DNA of 64,000 nucleotides from NCBI GenBank assembly GCA_023078685.1, contig JALGAS010000009.1, forward strand, positions 620,001-684,000, read 5' to 3'. The notes beneath the pieces were generated by a model. The model was not told the origin of the DNA, did not search any database, and saw only the letters and a list, made by a program, of their open reading frames with translations. A program made the translations under genes and the position numbers. The stretch is from Neopestalotiopsis rosae. Its lineage: Eukaryota > Ascomycota > Sordariomycetes > Amphisphaeriales > Sporocadaceae. Numbering within the stretch: position 1 is the first letter of the stretch; each line of letters begins with the position of its first letter. Shown piece after piece: positions 21,196-31,722 of the stretch.

Positions 21196-23463
21196 TTACC
21201 AATAATGACGCTGTTCACCAATAACTACACCGTGAACGTTGGTAGTAAGTCTTTGCATCATTTTATCCTTGTTTTGAGTTCCGTCCTTCTCTCGATCCTG
21301 GCACGCCAAGAGCAGCATCTCGAGTGGCTCGAGTTTCAAAGAGAAATGTTGACTCCAGCGTCCGCGATTTTGTTCCAACTCGTCGACCTTTTCTAAAACA
21401 CAGCATATGTAACGTAGGGCATTACCCCTGTTTTCCTTATGAGGGCTCCGCTGCTTGTTCCATTCACCAGATTCAACCCAACCCAACGTCAATTTTGTCA
21501 CCTTCATATTCAGGTACGGCTCTTCTCCCAGAACCGCTCCGTTCGTTATTTCTTGGTACAACGCTTCAAAATATTGGCGCCACAAACCCAGGTCCTGATG
21601 GTATGCCACGGGGTCTTGGGTTTGCGGAATCGTCATTTTTCTTTTTTCGTACCAGGCCCACATGTAGTTAGCAAACCACTCCCCAAGGTTTGTTCGAGTA
21701 TTTTCTCGCTGGGGGTTTTCGTCAAGGATCATTCCCTCCGAAAACTTTCGGTACAAATCTTGGAAATATCGGCAACACAACTCAAAGTCCTCTTCGTATG
21801 CCGCGAGGTCTCCAGTCCACGGCTCCGCCCCAGTCAACACGTGACGAATGTTGCTATCGATTCTCATCTCACTCCGATACGGTGACTGTTCTCTGGGCAA
21901 CTCGAATCCGGCAAACAGCAATCCTTGTCCGATGATCTCATACTCGTGGAGGGTGTTGGTTTTTCGTACTACAAGAATCACTTTTCCAAAACGAGTCGGG
22001 ATGATTAGATCGTCTTCGCGAGCTGAGCTGCAGAGCAGTCCAGCGATATTTGATCCCCAGTATAAGAACTGAGATCCAGTGGTATGCAAATTGAGCGTCG
22101 AATGAAATTTGTCGGCAGCGGTCGCAATGCGATCCAGCTTTGCTGTGAGCCTGCCCGTGTTATTTCTGGATAGAACCTCGTGGCTTTCGATGCCGCAGTC
22201 ATAAATTTGTGTCGGATACCTTCCGGATCGCCTTTGTGCCAGTGTATGTACCGATCTTTCCGCGACCAGTCGCTCTATCTCAACCTGGTCATGGTAGATC
22301 TCAAGCCCCTTAAAAATTTCTGCAAACCTGAGGGCGTTGTAATAACCGCCATGGAGAGAAATAAAAAGTTCAGCTAGGTCCACAGTGGCAGACGGCTGAT
22401 AGACTGGTTCAACTTTGATAGGAGGGTCGACTGTGGGCCAATCCACAAGATTCAACAAGCCATACACTCTATCTTCAGGTCGTGAACATCCGAACTTGCT
22501 CCTCAAAGATAATATATCCGAAGCTTGTATCTTAACTTTCGAATTACGACTGAGGACGAATTTGAGAAACGAATAGTCTGTGTCGCCGTGCTCATTTACA
22601 CCTGTCTCGTAAAATGTATCCAGGGGTGGGTCTTTTCTTTGATAGAACGAATAATAATAGCATGTGGCGATCCAGTGGAGTAAGTAGATGTCCGATCTTG
22701 AAAACTTGTCCGAGCCACACAGGATTTCGAGCTGTTTTGATGCCGCTACCTCTTGGATAATCCGTAGTCGTGTCCAATACCGACGTGCCGAGAAATCGAA
22801 AAGGCTCTGCAGAAAGCCCTCAAAACAGATTCTGGATGACCCAAGCGGAGCGCGATGACTATCCACAAAGCTCTTGACTGCCGATCTCGTGGTATAGTCG
22901 TAACATCTAAATCAATCGTTCTCTGCTTTGGGGGGAAATGCCCCGTTTTCCAATTTTCTCCTCGCAAAAGCCCTTGCCACCTCTAAGACCTGAGCGAGGT
23001 TCTCACTATTGTTTTGGTCGCAGCCTATGCAAGACAACACTTTGACTGCTTGAGCATAGATATCAGCCATCATTGCAACTTGATGCTGCTTTTCGAGACC
23101 GCTGCTCTGATCTATACATATTGAATCGATCCAAAAATGATTTTTGTACGGCTGATTCGAATGGGTATGCGAATATGCTTGCTCGAGGGCGTATCGACAG
23201 TTTTCCGTAACATGCATCATCTGATCATTGACAGTGATCTCGGTCAATCGTGGTTCTTCTCCGTCACTCCACGTATACGATATCGCATTATATTCTGGAG
23301 CATTGACCTTGTTGTGCACACTTAATTTTAATTTGAGGAATCCACCTCTAAGTTCAATAATTTCCACGAGTCGAATCTCTTTCGAGGCATCTTCGAAACG
23401 GTCGTAGGTGAATGCAGGAGTCGACCGAGGCTGCTCGGTCGCGTGCACGACGTCGCAATTCAT
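21196..23463 (-). pseudogene. HET-domain (heterokaryon incompatibility) gene with in-frame TGA
   Basis: A minus-strand frame runs 23463-21196 (756 codons) and is open except for one TGA at 22912-22914. Before the stop are the HET domain N-terminal features: EYNAISYTWSDGEE, HFWIDSICIDQ and VAMMADIYAQAVKVLSCIG. After it, in the same frame, the domain continues with RRYWTRLRIIQEVAAS, then the usual HET C-terminal region with SRPEDRVYGLLNLV. HET proteins trigger non-self recognition and cell death after hyphal fusion. I looked for a GT-AG intron that would remove the TGA and keep the frame and found none convincing. A nearby GTGAGA donor would delete conserved coding sequence. A single inactivating stop is the simplest reading. 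A sequencing error, unusual splicing or readthrough remain possible. Confidence 0.75.
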
Positions 23464-25064
23464 ATTCGAAAGCTCGTACGTCTGTATTTTTGCTGCGACA
23501 TACGAGAATGGTCTTAGGACATCTGATCTTATCAGAGCAGAAGTAGAAACGAAGTCTTGAGCAAAAATGTGTTTTGCATTGTGGGATGCCCGACCTATTG
23601 GCGGATCGTCATGGAGGAAAGGGTGCGGTGAACATACTTTTACGTAGCTTATGCTTTATTTCTATTGGGGACTAATTCTCCCCAAGTTGCCTTGGCCCGT
23701 TCTCCTACAAATGACGGGGATCGCATAAGCGCGTGGCTGTGTGCGTGCATAGGGAGCTGAAGCTGCAAAGTCTGCCTGACCATCAGCATTTTCGGGCGCA
23801 TCAACGAGGCCTTAAACCTGTAATGGTACGGATAGCTACTGCAATCAGAAGACAGCGCCAAATGGCAATTCTCAGTTGACCTGAAATTTCGGGATTTAAG
23901 TACAAAGCAAGATTGATGACGAATTTTCTCCATCGTTTCTGAATTAAGTTGAATATCTGCATTATGGTGAAAGAACGGTTAACTAGGCGTCTAAATAATC
24001 AATGACATGAGTGTATCCGTCTTATTCTTGAGTGTTCGAAGGGGCTCATACTATTTATCAGCTGCGACATGCTTAGCGCATGGAGTAAATAATTGGTCAC
24101 GACTTAGCGCTGGCGCTTTCTAGCTTCCACTAGTCATAGAACTGGGACTAGTTCTGAATTTGCATTGTGATCAACTTCTATTTGGAAAAATATGTGAGTG
24201 AGCCGTTGCAAGGACCGTCAAGCTTGTTTTTTTTTTTTTTTTTTTTTTAAATAGAATAACCCGGGAAGTTTTGTAGTGAGAAGCCGCGACCTGAACAGCG
24301 CTCCTTCCATGCTTGAGTACGCGTACTTGCGTGCAATGCCAGCCTTGAGCCCACCGGTACTCTACCCTTGATTTGTAAAAACACAGCCCTCCGTTGCACA
24401 AAAGTGGTATGTTCGCAATTATTGCATCTTACTTCCGGGAAAATCTATGAAACTCACAGCAAAAAGAGCATAACATGTTAGCGAATGATGTTCTGGTTGA
24501 AGTTCCAGGAATTCGATCCATGTCATCAAAAACTGCCAAAAGCCACCTTTTATATTCCCCCCACCCCAACTGCAGGCCGTCTACATGAGCGTAGACAATG
24601 TAGAAGATAGCGGTTCCAAGGTCGCTAGTTTCAGATAGGCATGGCCTACCTAGCCTGCTAGCGTTCAGAGATGCTAAGATCTGTTGGCCCGGCGTGCCAG
24701 CCGTGGGATACTAGCAGTGATGCATGTTACGCAGTATTGCGCTCGTGAATTCTTGCTTCGGATATCTTGTGATTCGGGCGCCGGCCTCACGATGAGCTCC
24801 CTATAGTCTCGTCTGATGCCAATTGCTCCATTGGCTCCGCTGCAGCAATACTTCTAGACGATGAGGGCTTATGTAACCGTCTTTGATCTACTGGTCTGAG
24901 GTAATCACAGCATGACGACTTCTGCCTACACGGATGTTGCTCATATCATACGATGCTCCTTCAAAGAAACATGCATATCTAAGCTTGCATCCACTTTTCG
25001 TGAATGTTACACCGAGGGAATGGTTGTCTGTTCTTTTTCTTTTTCCTTTTCTTCTTCATAACTC
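23464..25064. other. Intergenic region with poly-T tract
   Basis: About 1.6 kb between two damaged genes. It contains a 22-T homopolymer and AT-rich stretches. No gene, tRNA or terminal repeats recognised. Confidence 0.5.
24227..24248. repeat. Poly-T homopolymer (22 T)
   Basis: An uninterrupted run of 22 T followed by AAA. It could be a poly(A) footprint on the minus strand, but no retroelement sequence is adjacent. Confidence 0.9.
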
Positions 25065-25796
25065 TTGCTACACTCGCTTCCTCATTTCTTTGCAGACCTG
25101 CCATGGCCTCAAATAGCCCTCACCTTGACCAGCGTCGGAGCTGCATCAGTCCTCGTCGCAACGTGCATTGTGGTGATTCTCCGCACACCATGGCTAGAGA
25201 ACCACGCCGTGTACATGCACCGGCTGGCGCTTACCGAGGGAAATGACCTCAACAAGCCCGAACAATTCGGCTTTGCACACAGTCAAGTATCGTCGTTCTA
25301 CATCAAGACACGCGATGGAGTCAGACTCTACACCTGGCATGTTCTGCCTCTTGGTGTCTACCATAAGCACTACAAGCAGCTCACCCAGCTTCAGGCACGC
25401 GCACGTATAACTGAGGATCTTACGCAGACTCTCAACTTCCAGCTCCTCAGGAACGACCTCGAGAGTAGACTAGTCATCCATACTCATGGGTCCTCTGGGG
25501 CGCTCACTGCTTATGCGCGAGCAGACACATATCGATTCCTTTCCGCACTATCGCCCGGGAAGATACATGTTTTGGCATTCGACTATAGGGGATACGGCCA
25601 CTCCACTGGTAGTCCGACCGAGGACGGCTTGAGGGAAGACGTGCTCAGCGTATACAAGTGGGCGACGGAGAGTTTTGGTCCATGTTTCTCGGGGTTACTG
25701 ACGTTGTGTGTACTGGCTTCTTGCTATTTCTTATCCTTATCAACCAGGATATCACTTTTTGATCACTTGAGCATGAGATGTATTCCTCAAGAATAG
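25065..25796 (+). pseudogene. Truncated alpha/beta hydrolase (BEM46/ABHD-like), 3' half lost
   Basis: An open frame from 25065 has no ATG at its start. The probable exon begins after TTTGCAG at 25095, and I could not identify the first exon. It encodes a membrane anchor (ALTLTSVGAASVLVATC), then YIKTRDGVRLYTWHVLPLG, the oxyanion-loop region HTHGSSGAL and DYRGYGHSTGSPTEDGLRED, all typical of BEM46/ABHD12-13 hydrolases. Family members continue with a GxSxG nucleophile elbow and the Asp and His of the triad. Here the similarity ends at about 25670, and the frame runs into unrelated sequence to a stop at 25796. No remaining hydrolase sequence occurs before the next gene at 26119, so the catalytic residues are absent. 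A non-functional remnant is likely. Confidence 0.72.
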
Positions 25797-26118
25797 TAGA
25801 AGAATACTAGGTAATGATCAATTAAGAGCACTAGCTTGTAGAATGTCACTATAAGTAGGTACATATAGGTATGTATGTCAAGCAAGTGCAATTGAATCCC
25901 CACTCGCTCGCCAGCATGCCTCACCGCGGTTTGTAATCCCTGTCATGCGCAGCGCGCATTTGCGCGCAATCCCCCTGCGAGCCTTCTCAATTGCCTAATT
26001 TGAATTGAATCGGCTACAGCGTATCATCAAATGCAGGGAAATCATTCCGAATGCAGCTTTTATTTTATTCGTTTCCATAGTCAAATTTGTCATATCGCAC
26101 GACATCTCGGAAGGAAAG
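25797..26118. other. Intergenic spacer
   Basis: About 320 bp. A GC-rich near-palindrome (GCGCGCATTTGCGCGC, about 25955-25970) is the only notable structure upstream of the C2H2 gene. Confidence 0.4.
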
Positions 26119-28545
26119 ATGGCATCGCCTAAGCCTGACCTTCCTTCAACCAATAATCCGTATGAGGAGAAGACGGTCAATCCGCGAGGGCACGTATCAC
26201 GTGGTTTGCAAAAAGAAGATGCGCGAACTTACAAACCAAGCCATGAACAGCCAGAGATGGATCGCAATCTGGCAGAGGCCGACCGAAAATTAATTGACTC
26301 AATGGATATTACTCGTGAAGATACGCCTGTGACGTTGGCGACACCAGACATCCTAGGCCACAGCCATTCCCCGGAAAACGCCAGGTCGTCTGTAGAGCTG
26401 CCGTCAACCTGGGAGAATTATCCGTACCATCAAAGACAATTGCCAACCCTCAACCAACATACAGAATACATCCCTGGATATCCACCATACAGCAACATCG
26501 GTGATGCATCTTTAGTATCGGACTCTAGTCTCCCTCATAACTACTACCGACAACCAGATGAGAATCCTTGGCGATCTGTTCCATATGTCCGGTCACCTCC
26601 ATCAGATAATGCATCTGGGCAGTCTGGTCTCTTTTCTGCGCCATCTACCAGAACAGATAATTCAACGACTCTGACCTCTGCCACTGAGCGGTCTTTTGAA
26701 GGTCGGAGAAAGGAGACGTTTCCATGTGACTCATGCGGATCGCGATTTCCGACGCAAAAGGACCGTGATCGCCATCAGTCTATACACAACCAACAACCCC
26801 GTATGAGCGATGATGGAAGTCCCAGCTTAAGAGGAGACTTCAGGTTTCATTTCGACTCAAATGAAAAACATCCAGAAAACACTGAAAAAGATGGATCAGT
26901 TAGCAGAGAGGCTATTAAAACAGAGCCTCCCTTCCAAATGAGCTTCGAGGATGAAGACAATAGTTCAGATCCAAGTCGAGGAAGTTATGCGATCACGCTT
27001 TCCAATCGCGCTTTACCGCCTAATATCTATCAGTACATTGACTGCGAGGGCGAAGTCCACGAAGCCCCAGAAGAGGGTAAGGATGTCGAACCAAGAATCG
27101 CTGGCTTGTCTCCAAGCCAGGAGTCGCCTCAAAGCGACAGCGAAAGTTCCAAAAGCAGTACTAGGCTCCTTACTACCCATGAGCGTAAACAATTCCTTCT
27201 CGATCGCTTGATGAGCTACTTCTTCAGGCTGTTGTCGTCTTGTCGTTCTCCTGTACCGATAACTGAAGCCACAGCTGGTTCTGATGGACTGGTTTTCACA
27301 GCTACAAACGGGAATCGCGGTGGCTCGGGAAGCACAACAGGTGGCGCTAACGAAAGCAAAAATGCTTTGAATCGTGGCATCAAAGCTGACAGGAAACGAA
27401 GCCACGAAGAAGATGAAGGTGAAGATGAGAGAGACAAAGAGCAGACTGGCAAACGCGCACGAGTGGATGGTAGCAATGGAGCCGCATGCAAAAAGCTAGC
27501 ATGCCCATATTTCAAGAAGGACCCCGAATACCCTCAATTGGCTAGGTCATGTTCTGGTCCCGGGTGGGGCACTGTCCATCGCATGAAGTACGTCACACCC
27601 ACAATCATTCGGAGGTTACCGACTAATTCGGGATTTTTATATAGAGAACACCTCGACCGGAACCACGCCCTTCCACCAAGCTGTGACCGCTGTTACACAG
27701 CTTTCAAGACAGATGCCGACCGTACTGCACACCTGAGATCAGAAATCCAGTGCCAGCTCAGAGAGCGCCCGAGCCGGATGCATGGATTCGACGCCTCTCA
27801 GAAAGACCTGTTAAAGAGTCGTCCTCAAGGTTATAAGCAGATGAGCGAAATCCATAAATGGTGTCATATATATACAATCCTATTTCCAGAAACGAACAAG
27901 GCAGATATTCCTAGTCCATGTAAGTCATTACCAGAAGACCACTACGTACCTACTCAACACTAATACATCACAGACTATAATTACACGAGCTTTCAAGATC
28001 CGGGCCATCCCGTCGATCTGATGGTGAGATATGACGAATTTCTGCGCCGCGAAATGCCCGACCGTGTCAGACGTCAGCTAGAGATTCGAATTGAGGATGC
28101 CTTGAATCCAGTCGAAGAAACACTTCGGGGCCAGATCGTCGACATCGTACGTGAGGTTCAGAATGATTTGTCTCGGTCATTCAGGGCGACTATCGGAAGA
28201 AACATACAAAATATCCGCCCGGATCCAGAGGCTGTAGATAGTGCGACAAACAGGCCCGAAACGCAGGTTGATGATGATGAAAATACTGGCAACAGTGGGT
28301 CGACGCCCAGAGCCGCTGACGATTTGCAGAACTCTTTTGGTTCGGAGCAGTCAAGTTTGGGGAACCTACTCGAGATTTGCTATCCCGGGGCGTTCCTGGA
28401 CACTTCCATCGATTTCCAGCTCTTCGATTTCAGCCCATTGGTAGACCTCCCGGGTACGCAGGGTTCTACTCATGAGATGCTGCCTTTGTCGCGGGGAGAG
28501 GCCGATAACGACTCGCTCCTCTCCAGAGAATGGCCTTTCGTTTGA
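26119..28545 (+). CDS. C2H2 zinc-finger protein with degenerate fungal finger array
   Basis: Exons 26119-27587, 27645-27919 and 27974-28545 give 771 residues. One canonical C2H2 finger lies at about residues 203-224 (C-x2-C-x12-H-x3-H). After a disordered acidic and Ser-rich stretch comes a basic NLS-like segment (KRSHEED..GKRARVDG). It is followed by the fungal degenerate finger block ACPYFKKDP...RMKEHLDRNHALPPSCDRCYTAF...H...C. Removing the 57-nt intron (27588-27644) restores the RMKEHLDRNH motif. A C-terminal helical region (RRQLEIRIEDALNPVEETLRGQ) may dimerise. The protein is probably nuclear and regulatory; targets are unknown. The start at 26119 is the first ATG; the frame is open for about 38 codons upstream without an ATG. 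Confidence 0.88.
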
Positions 28546-29415
28546 AGCTGGCCTGGCTCTAAAATCCCGGTTCAAATACACTGATCAAGCAGAAATTTAC
28601 ACAAAGTTGGACATTGATGATTTAGCAAGACGGGCCAGAGAAACGAAATGGAAGGCCTTTACTTTTTTTTTTTAGTTCGGTGAAAATAGATATGGAAAAG
28701 AACTTTTTGTATTATGATGGCTTACATCTATTGACTTTCATCTATTTGTGATTGATACTCCGCAATAAAATCAACGTGAGATACGAAAAATTGAGTTTAC
28801 GTGCGTAGACTTCTGCTCGGTTGTTAGAGCACAAACTACCGCGTCTAATCCAGTACCAGTGAATGAATGCGATTTCCAATATCGAACGGGAGCAGACTGG
28901 GAACTCAACAGAGTCACACATTTCTGCGGTTAACATTGTCGGATGACATCTTGTAGTTCGTGGATTGATACAGACCATGGCTAATACATCCCATTACTTC
29001 TGTCGCCGCTTCCTGCCTTATGCTGTTTTTTCTCCGTCCACAGCGCTTGTGAAGATCGCAAATCAAGGCCGAGAGTTTCAATTGTGATGGGATATCTTGG
29101 TTGTATTGCAATGATATTGGTCGCAAAGCTGATGATGGGACAGCCTTGTAGACGCCAAGCCTTGTCCTACCGTTGCTCAGTGGATCGCGAGCTATTTACA
29201 GATCATATCATGACGATCTCAGTGGTGGGTAAACCAGGTAGGCTGGCAGGAAGGATGATAAAGCGGGTCGTTTGTGGCACCTAGAGAAGGAGCGCTCGCT
29301 TTTACTACAAATTGCGCCGCCCCCAAGTCTATGACTTCGATTCACACAAACTTCTTGTAGGACTTTGTTAATTCTTTCTCCTTGCGTGTCAGACGTACCT
29401 TCGACCTGTCTCATC
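28546..29415. other. Intergenic region
   Basis: About 870 bp with AT-rich 3' flank and an 11-T run near 28664. No gene recognised on either strand. Confidence 0.5.
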
Positions 29416-31318
29416 ATGGCAGCGAGTTCTTACGAGCGCCTGGACTCACTCAACAATGGAATCATCGGTGGAGAACCTAGACGAAGGACACTACCAACCT
29501 CAAACGGTCTGTGGCAATTCCTAACAGCATCCAAATGGAGCATATCTCTGTCTTTGTTGACTGGAATTGCTATCGAAGTGAGTGCAATCGTATTCACTTT
29601 TTGGCTAGCTCGACAGCGGACACTGTCTTGCCCCGTCTGGGCTGTTGATTGCAAAGTTCCATCAAGCGTGACATGGTAAGTTCTCAGATCATCATTTTCT
29701 CAGATCATCATTTGCAGGGAGACAAAGAAGCTTCTGGCCCATAAAATGTCGCTTGTTGATCGGAGACCTCCCAGCTGACATGATATCCAGGATAGTAAAC
29801 AACTACCAAACCACGCAGGGTATTGTCGGCGCCTGCTACTCAATTGGCCTCACTATTCAGTCCTATCTGGCCCACTCCTTGTCCGAATCCGCCATTTGGC
29901 CGCTGATGACGAAGCAGCGATTCAGCCTTGACAAAATGGATGACTATCTAGCACTGAGCCGTGGGGCACTGGCAGCCATGCCGTCTGTCTTGAAGACAGC
30001 CAGGACCAAGAGCACCTGGTTCATCTCGCTTCTCATAGCTCTGGCGACAGTCAGCCCCTTGGTCTCTACACCATTGGTCGGTTACGTATATGAACAAATG
30101 GACCAATCAGTCGAGTTCGTTGGTAATTATACTCCGGGCGGTGGGCTTGGACGCTATTATCGCCAGACGAACCGCTCAGAGCATCTTCAGGCCGAGGCTC
30201 TGAGTCTCTACGCCTCATGGGCTCACGGTTTGGTGAACGAATCAACTTTATTAGATACTTACCGAGACTGGTATGTGCGACGAGATACGTTGGCCCAACG
30301 CGGGAACATGACAGTCAATGCTGTCAGGTTACAAAAGAATGTCACGTGTCAAGGAATCCAGGTCGATTACTATCCCGATACTTCCTACACTTTTCGGACC
30401 AACATGTCAAGTCGTGACGCTGAAAATGCTGGAGACGTCAAGATTGGGGAGAACCCAAAGCTGACAGTCTGGGCGCATGATTACAGGTTCCTCTCCGTGA
30501 ACCGTACCGTTGCCACTCTCATTTTTTCTTATTTGAACGGAGAGATAGACGGAGGCGAATGGACTTCGATACGTGAGTGGGGTGCAAAAGTCAACGGAAC
30601 TTCGTCTGTTGCATGCGACGTGGACATTGAGTTTATCGACGATACGCTGAGGATCGGAGACGGTGGCCAGTCGCCCGATTCGCCCGTGAACATAAGCTCT
30701 GTAGCGCGAATCCGCACCCCCGACTCGTCGAGTCCCTATGGTGCCAACAAGAGCGAAGTGGCCCTGTGGTTTGCCGTGGCGCCCATTACCTGCGGCATCT
30801 CGGTCGCCGACCGCCAGCCGTTATTCTTCAACAATACGGCCACCAATCTCCCCGATCTGGAAGTCACCGGCAATGGAGCAGCAGACACTTTTACCACGGA
30901 CGGTATCAAGACATTCATTGACGTGGCCATGGGTGCCATGGCGCTGGGAACATCGAGCCATTACTCGGAAGATTATCCCACTCCCCTCGTCATCAAGTCG
31001 AGCATTGCCCAGCGCAAGATGGACGCGAGGCGCCCGTCCATGCTTCTGATCCTGCCTCTCTTGCTGGTCGTGTACACCGGACTATTGGCCGCTTGGAATG
31101 CCCGGGCGCACCAGCAGCAGCGAATGCCCGTCATGCGCAAGGCCGGCATCGCCGAGGTCCTCAAGAGTTCACAGTCTGCCGAGATCAAGGCGCTGGCGGC
31201 CAGGGACTCGCAATTTCCACAGAAGCGGGCTGCATTTAGTAAACACCCAAAGATGAAATTCGGTATCACCCCCGACAACGTCGTGGGCCTGGGGAGTGAT
31301 GGAATGCAAGCATTATAA
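29416..31318 (+). CDS. Multi-pass membrane protein with large glycosylated ectodomain (fungal, unknown function)
   Basis: Proposed exons are 29416-29675 and 29731-31318, giving 615 residues. TM1 is near residues 38-60 (SLSLLTGIAIEVSAIVFTFW). A second hydrophobic segment follows (GIVGACYSIGLTIQ). TM3 includes WFISLLIALATVSPLVSTPLVG, and a last TM lies near the C-terminus (LLILPLLLVVYTGLLAAW). Between TM3 and the last TM is an ectodomain of about 300 residues with many N-glycosylation sequons and a GGGLGRYYRQTN motif common to uncharacterised fungal membrane proteins of this layout. The splice is uncertain: the GTAAGT donor at 29676 is clear, but the best-looking acceptor (TTTGCAG, 29717) shifts the frame to a nearby stop. 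The in-frame solution uses AAG at 29728-29730. The intron carries a 16-bp duplication. A frameshift allele is possible. Confidence 0.72.
29682..29713. repeat. Perfect 16-bp tandem duplication inside an intron
   Basis: Two identical 16-mers (29682-29697 and 29698-29713) lie between the GTAAGT donor and TTTGCAG of the membrane-protein gene. Confidence 0.95.
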
Positions 31319-31722
31319 CTCTAGATGCCAGTCATCACCGGTGTTGAATGATTCTGAGAGTTTTGATGCTGGCTGTCAGTATATCACACATCAGTGATCT
31401 AATCTTTAGGAATGAATATTGATCTTTATTGAGGCCCAGTATGGCCAAGATCTTGCACCGTCCGACGTATTATTATACATTTATGGCGTTCGTAAAGGGG
31501 TATCATTTGCAAATTCAATTGAACTCTCCTCCATCTCGCCAACCTCCTTGTCCAAGTTTCCACTGCCACTTCTCTGTGCACATATACCATAAACACTCCC
31601 CGCCTCTAAAATATTTTCAAAACGGACGGACACTTCGCTCCGACGTTGGCGAACCCGGACCGGCACTGCGCGTCGGACTCGTATAGCGTTGGCTCAAGCG
31701 AATGGCACCACTACCGGACCAC
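31319..31722. other. Convergent intergenic spacer
   Basis: About 400 bp between the convergent membrane-protein and receptor genes. Nothing recognisable. Confidence 0.5.

Noticed and set aside
22880..23000. GT-AG intron removing the HET-gene TGA (GTGAGA donor to GGCAG acceptor)
   Set aside because: It would delete coding sequence that fits the HET domain, and a GC-donor alternative breaks the frame.
24227..24248. Poly-T as retroelement poly(A) tail
   Set aside because: No reverse transcriptase remnant, no target-site duplication seen next to it.
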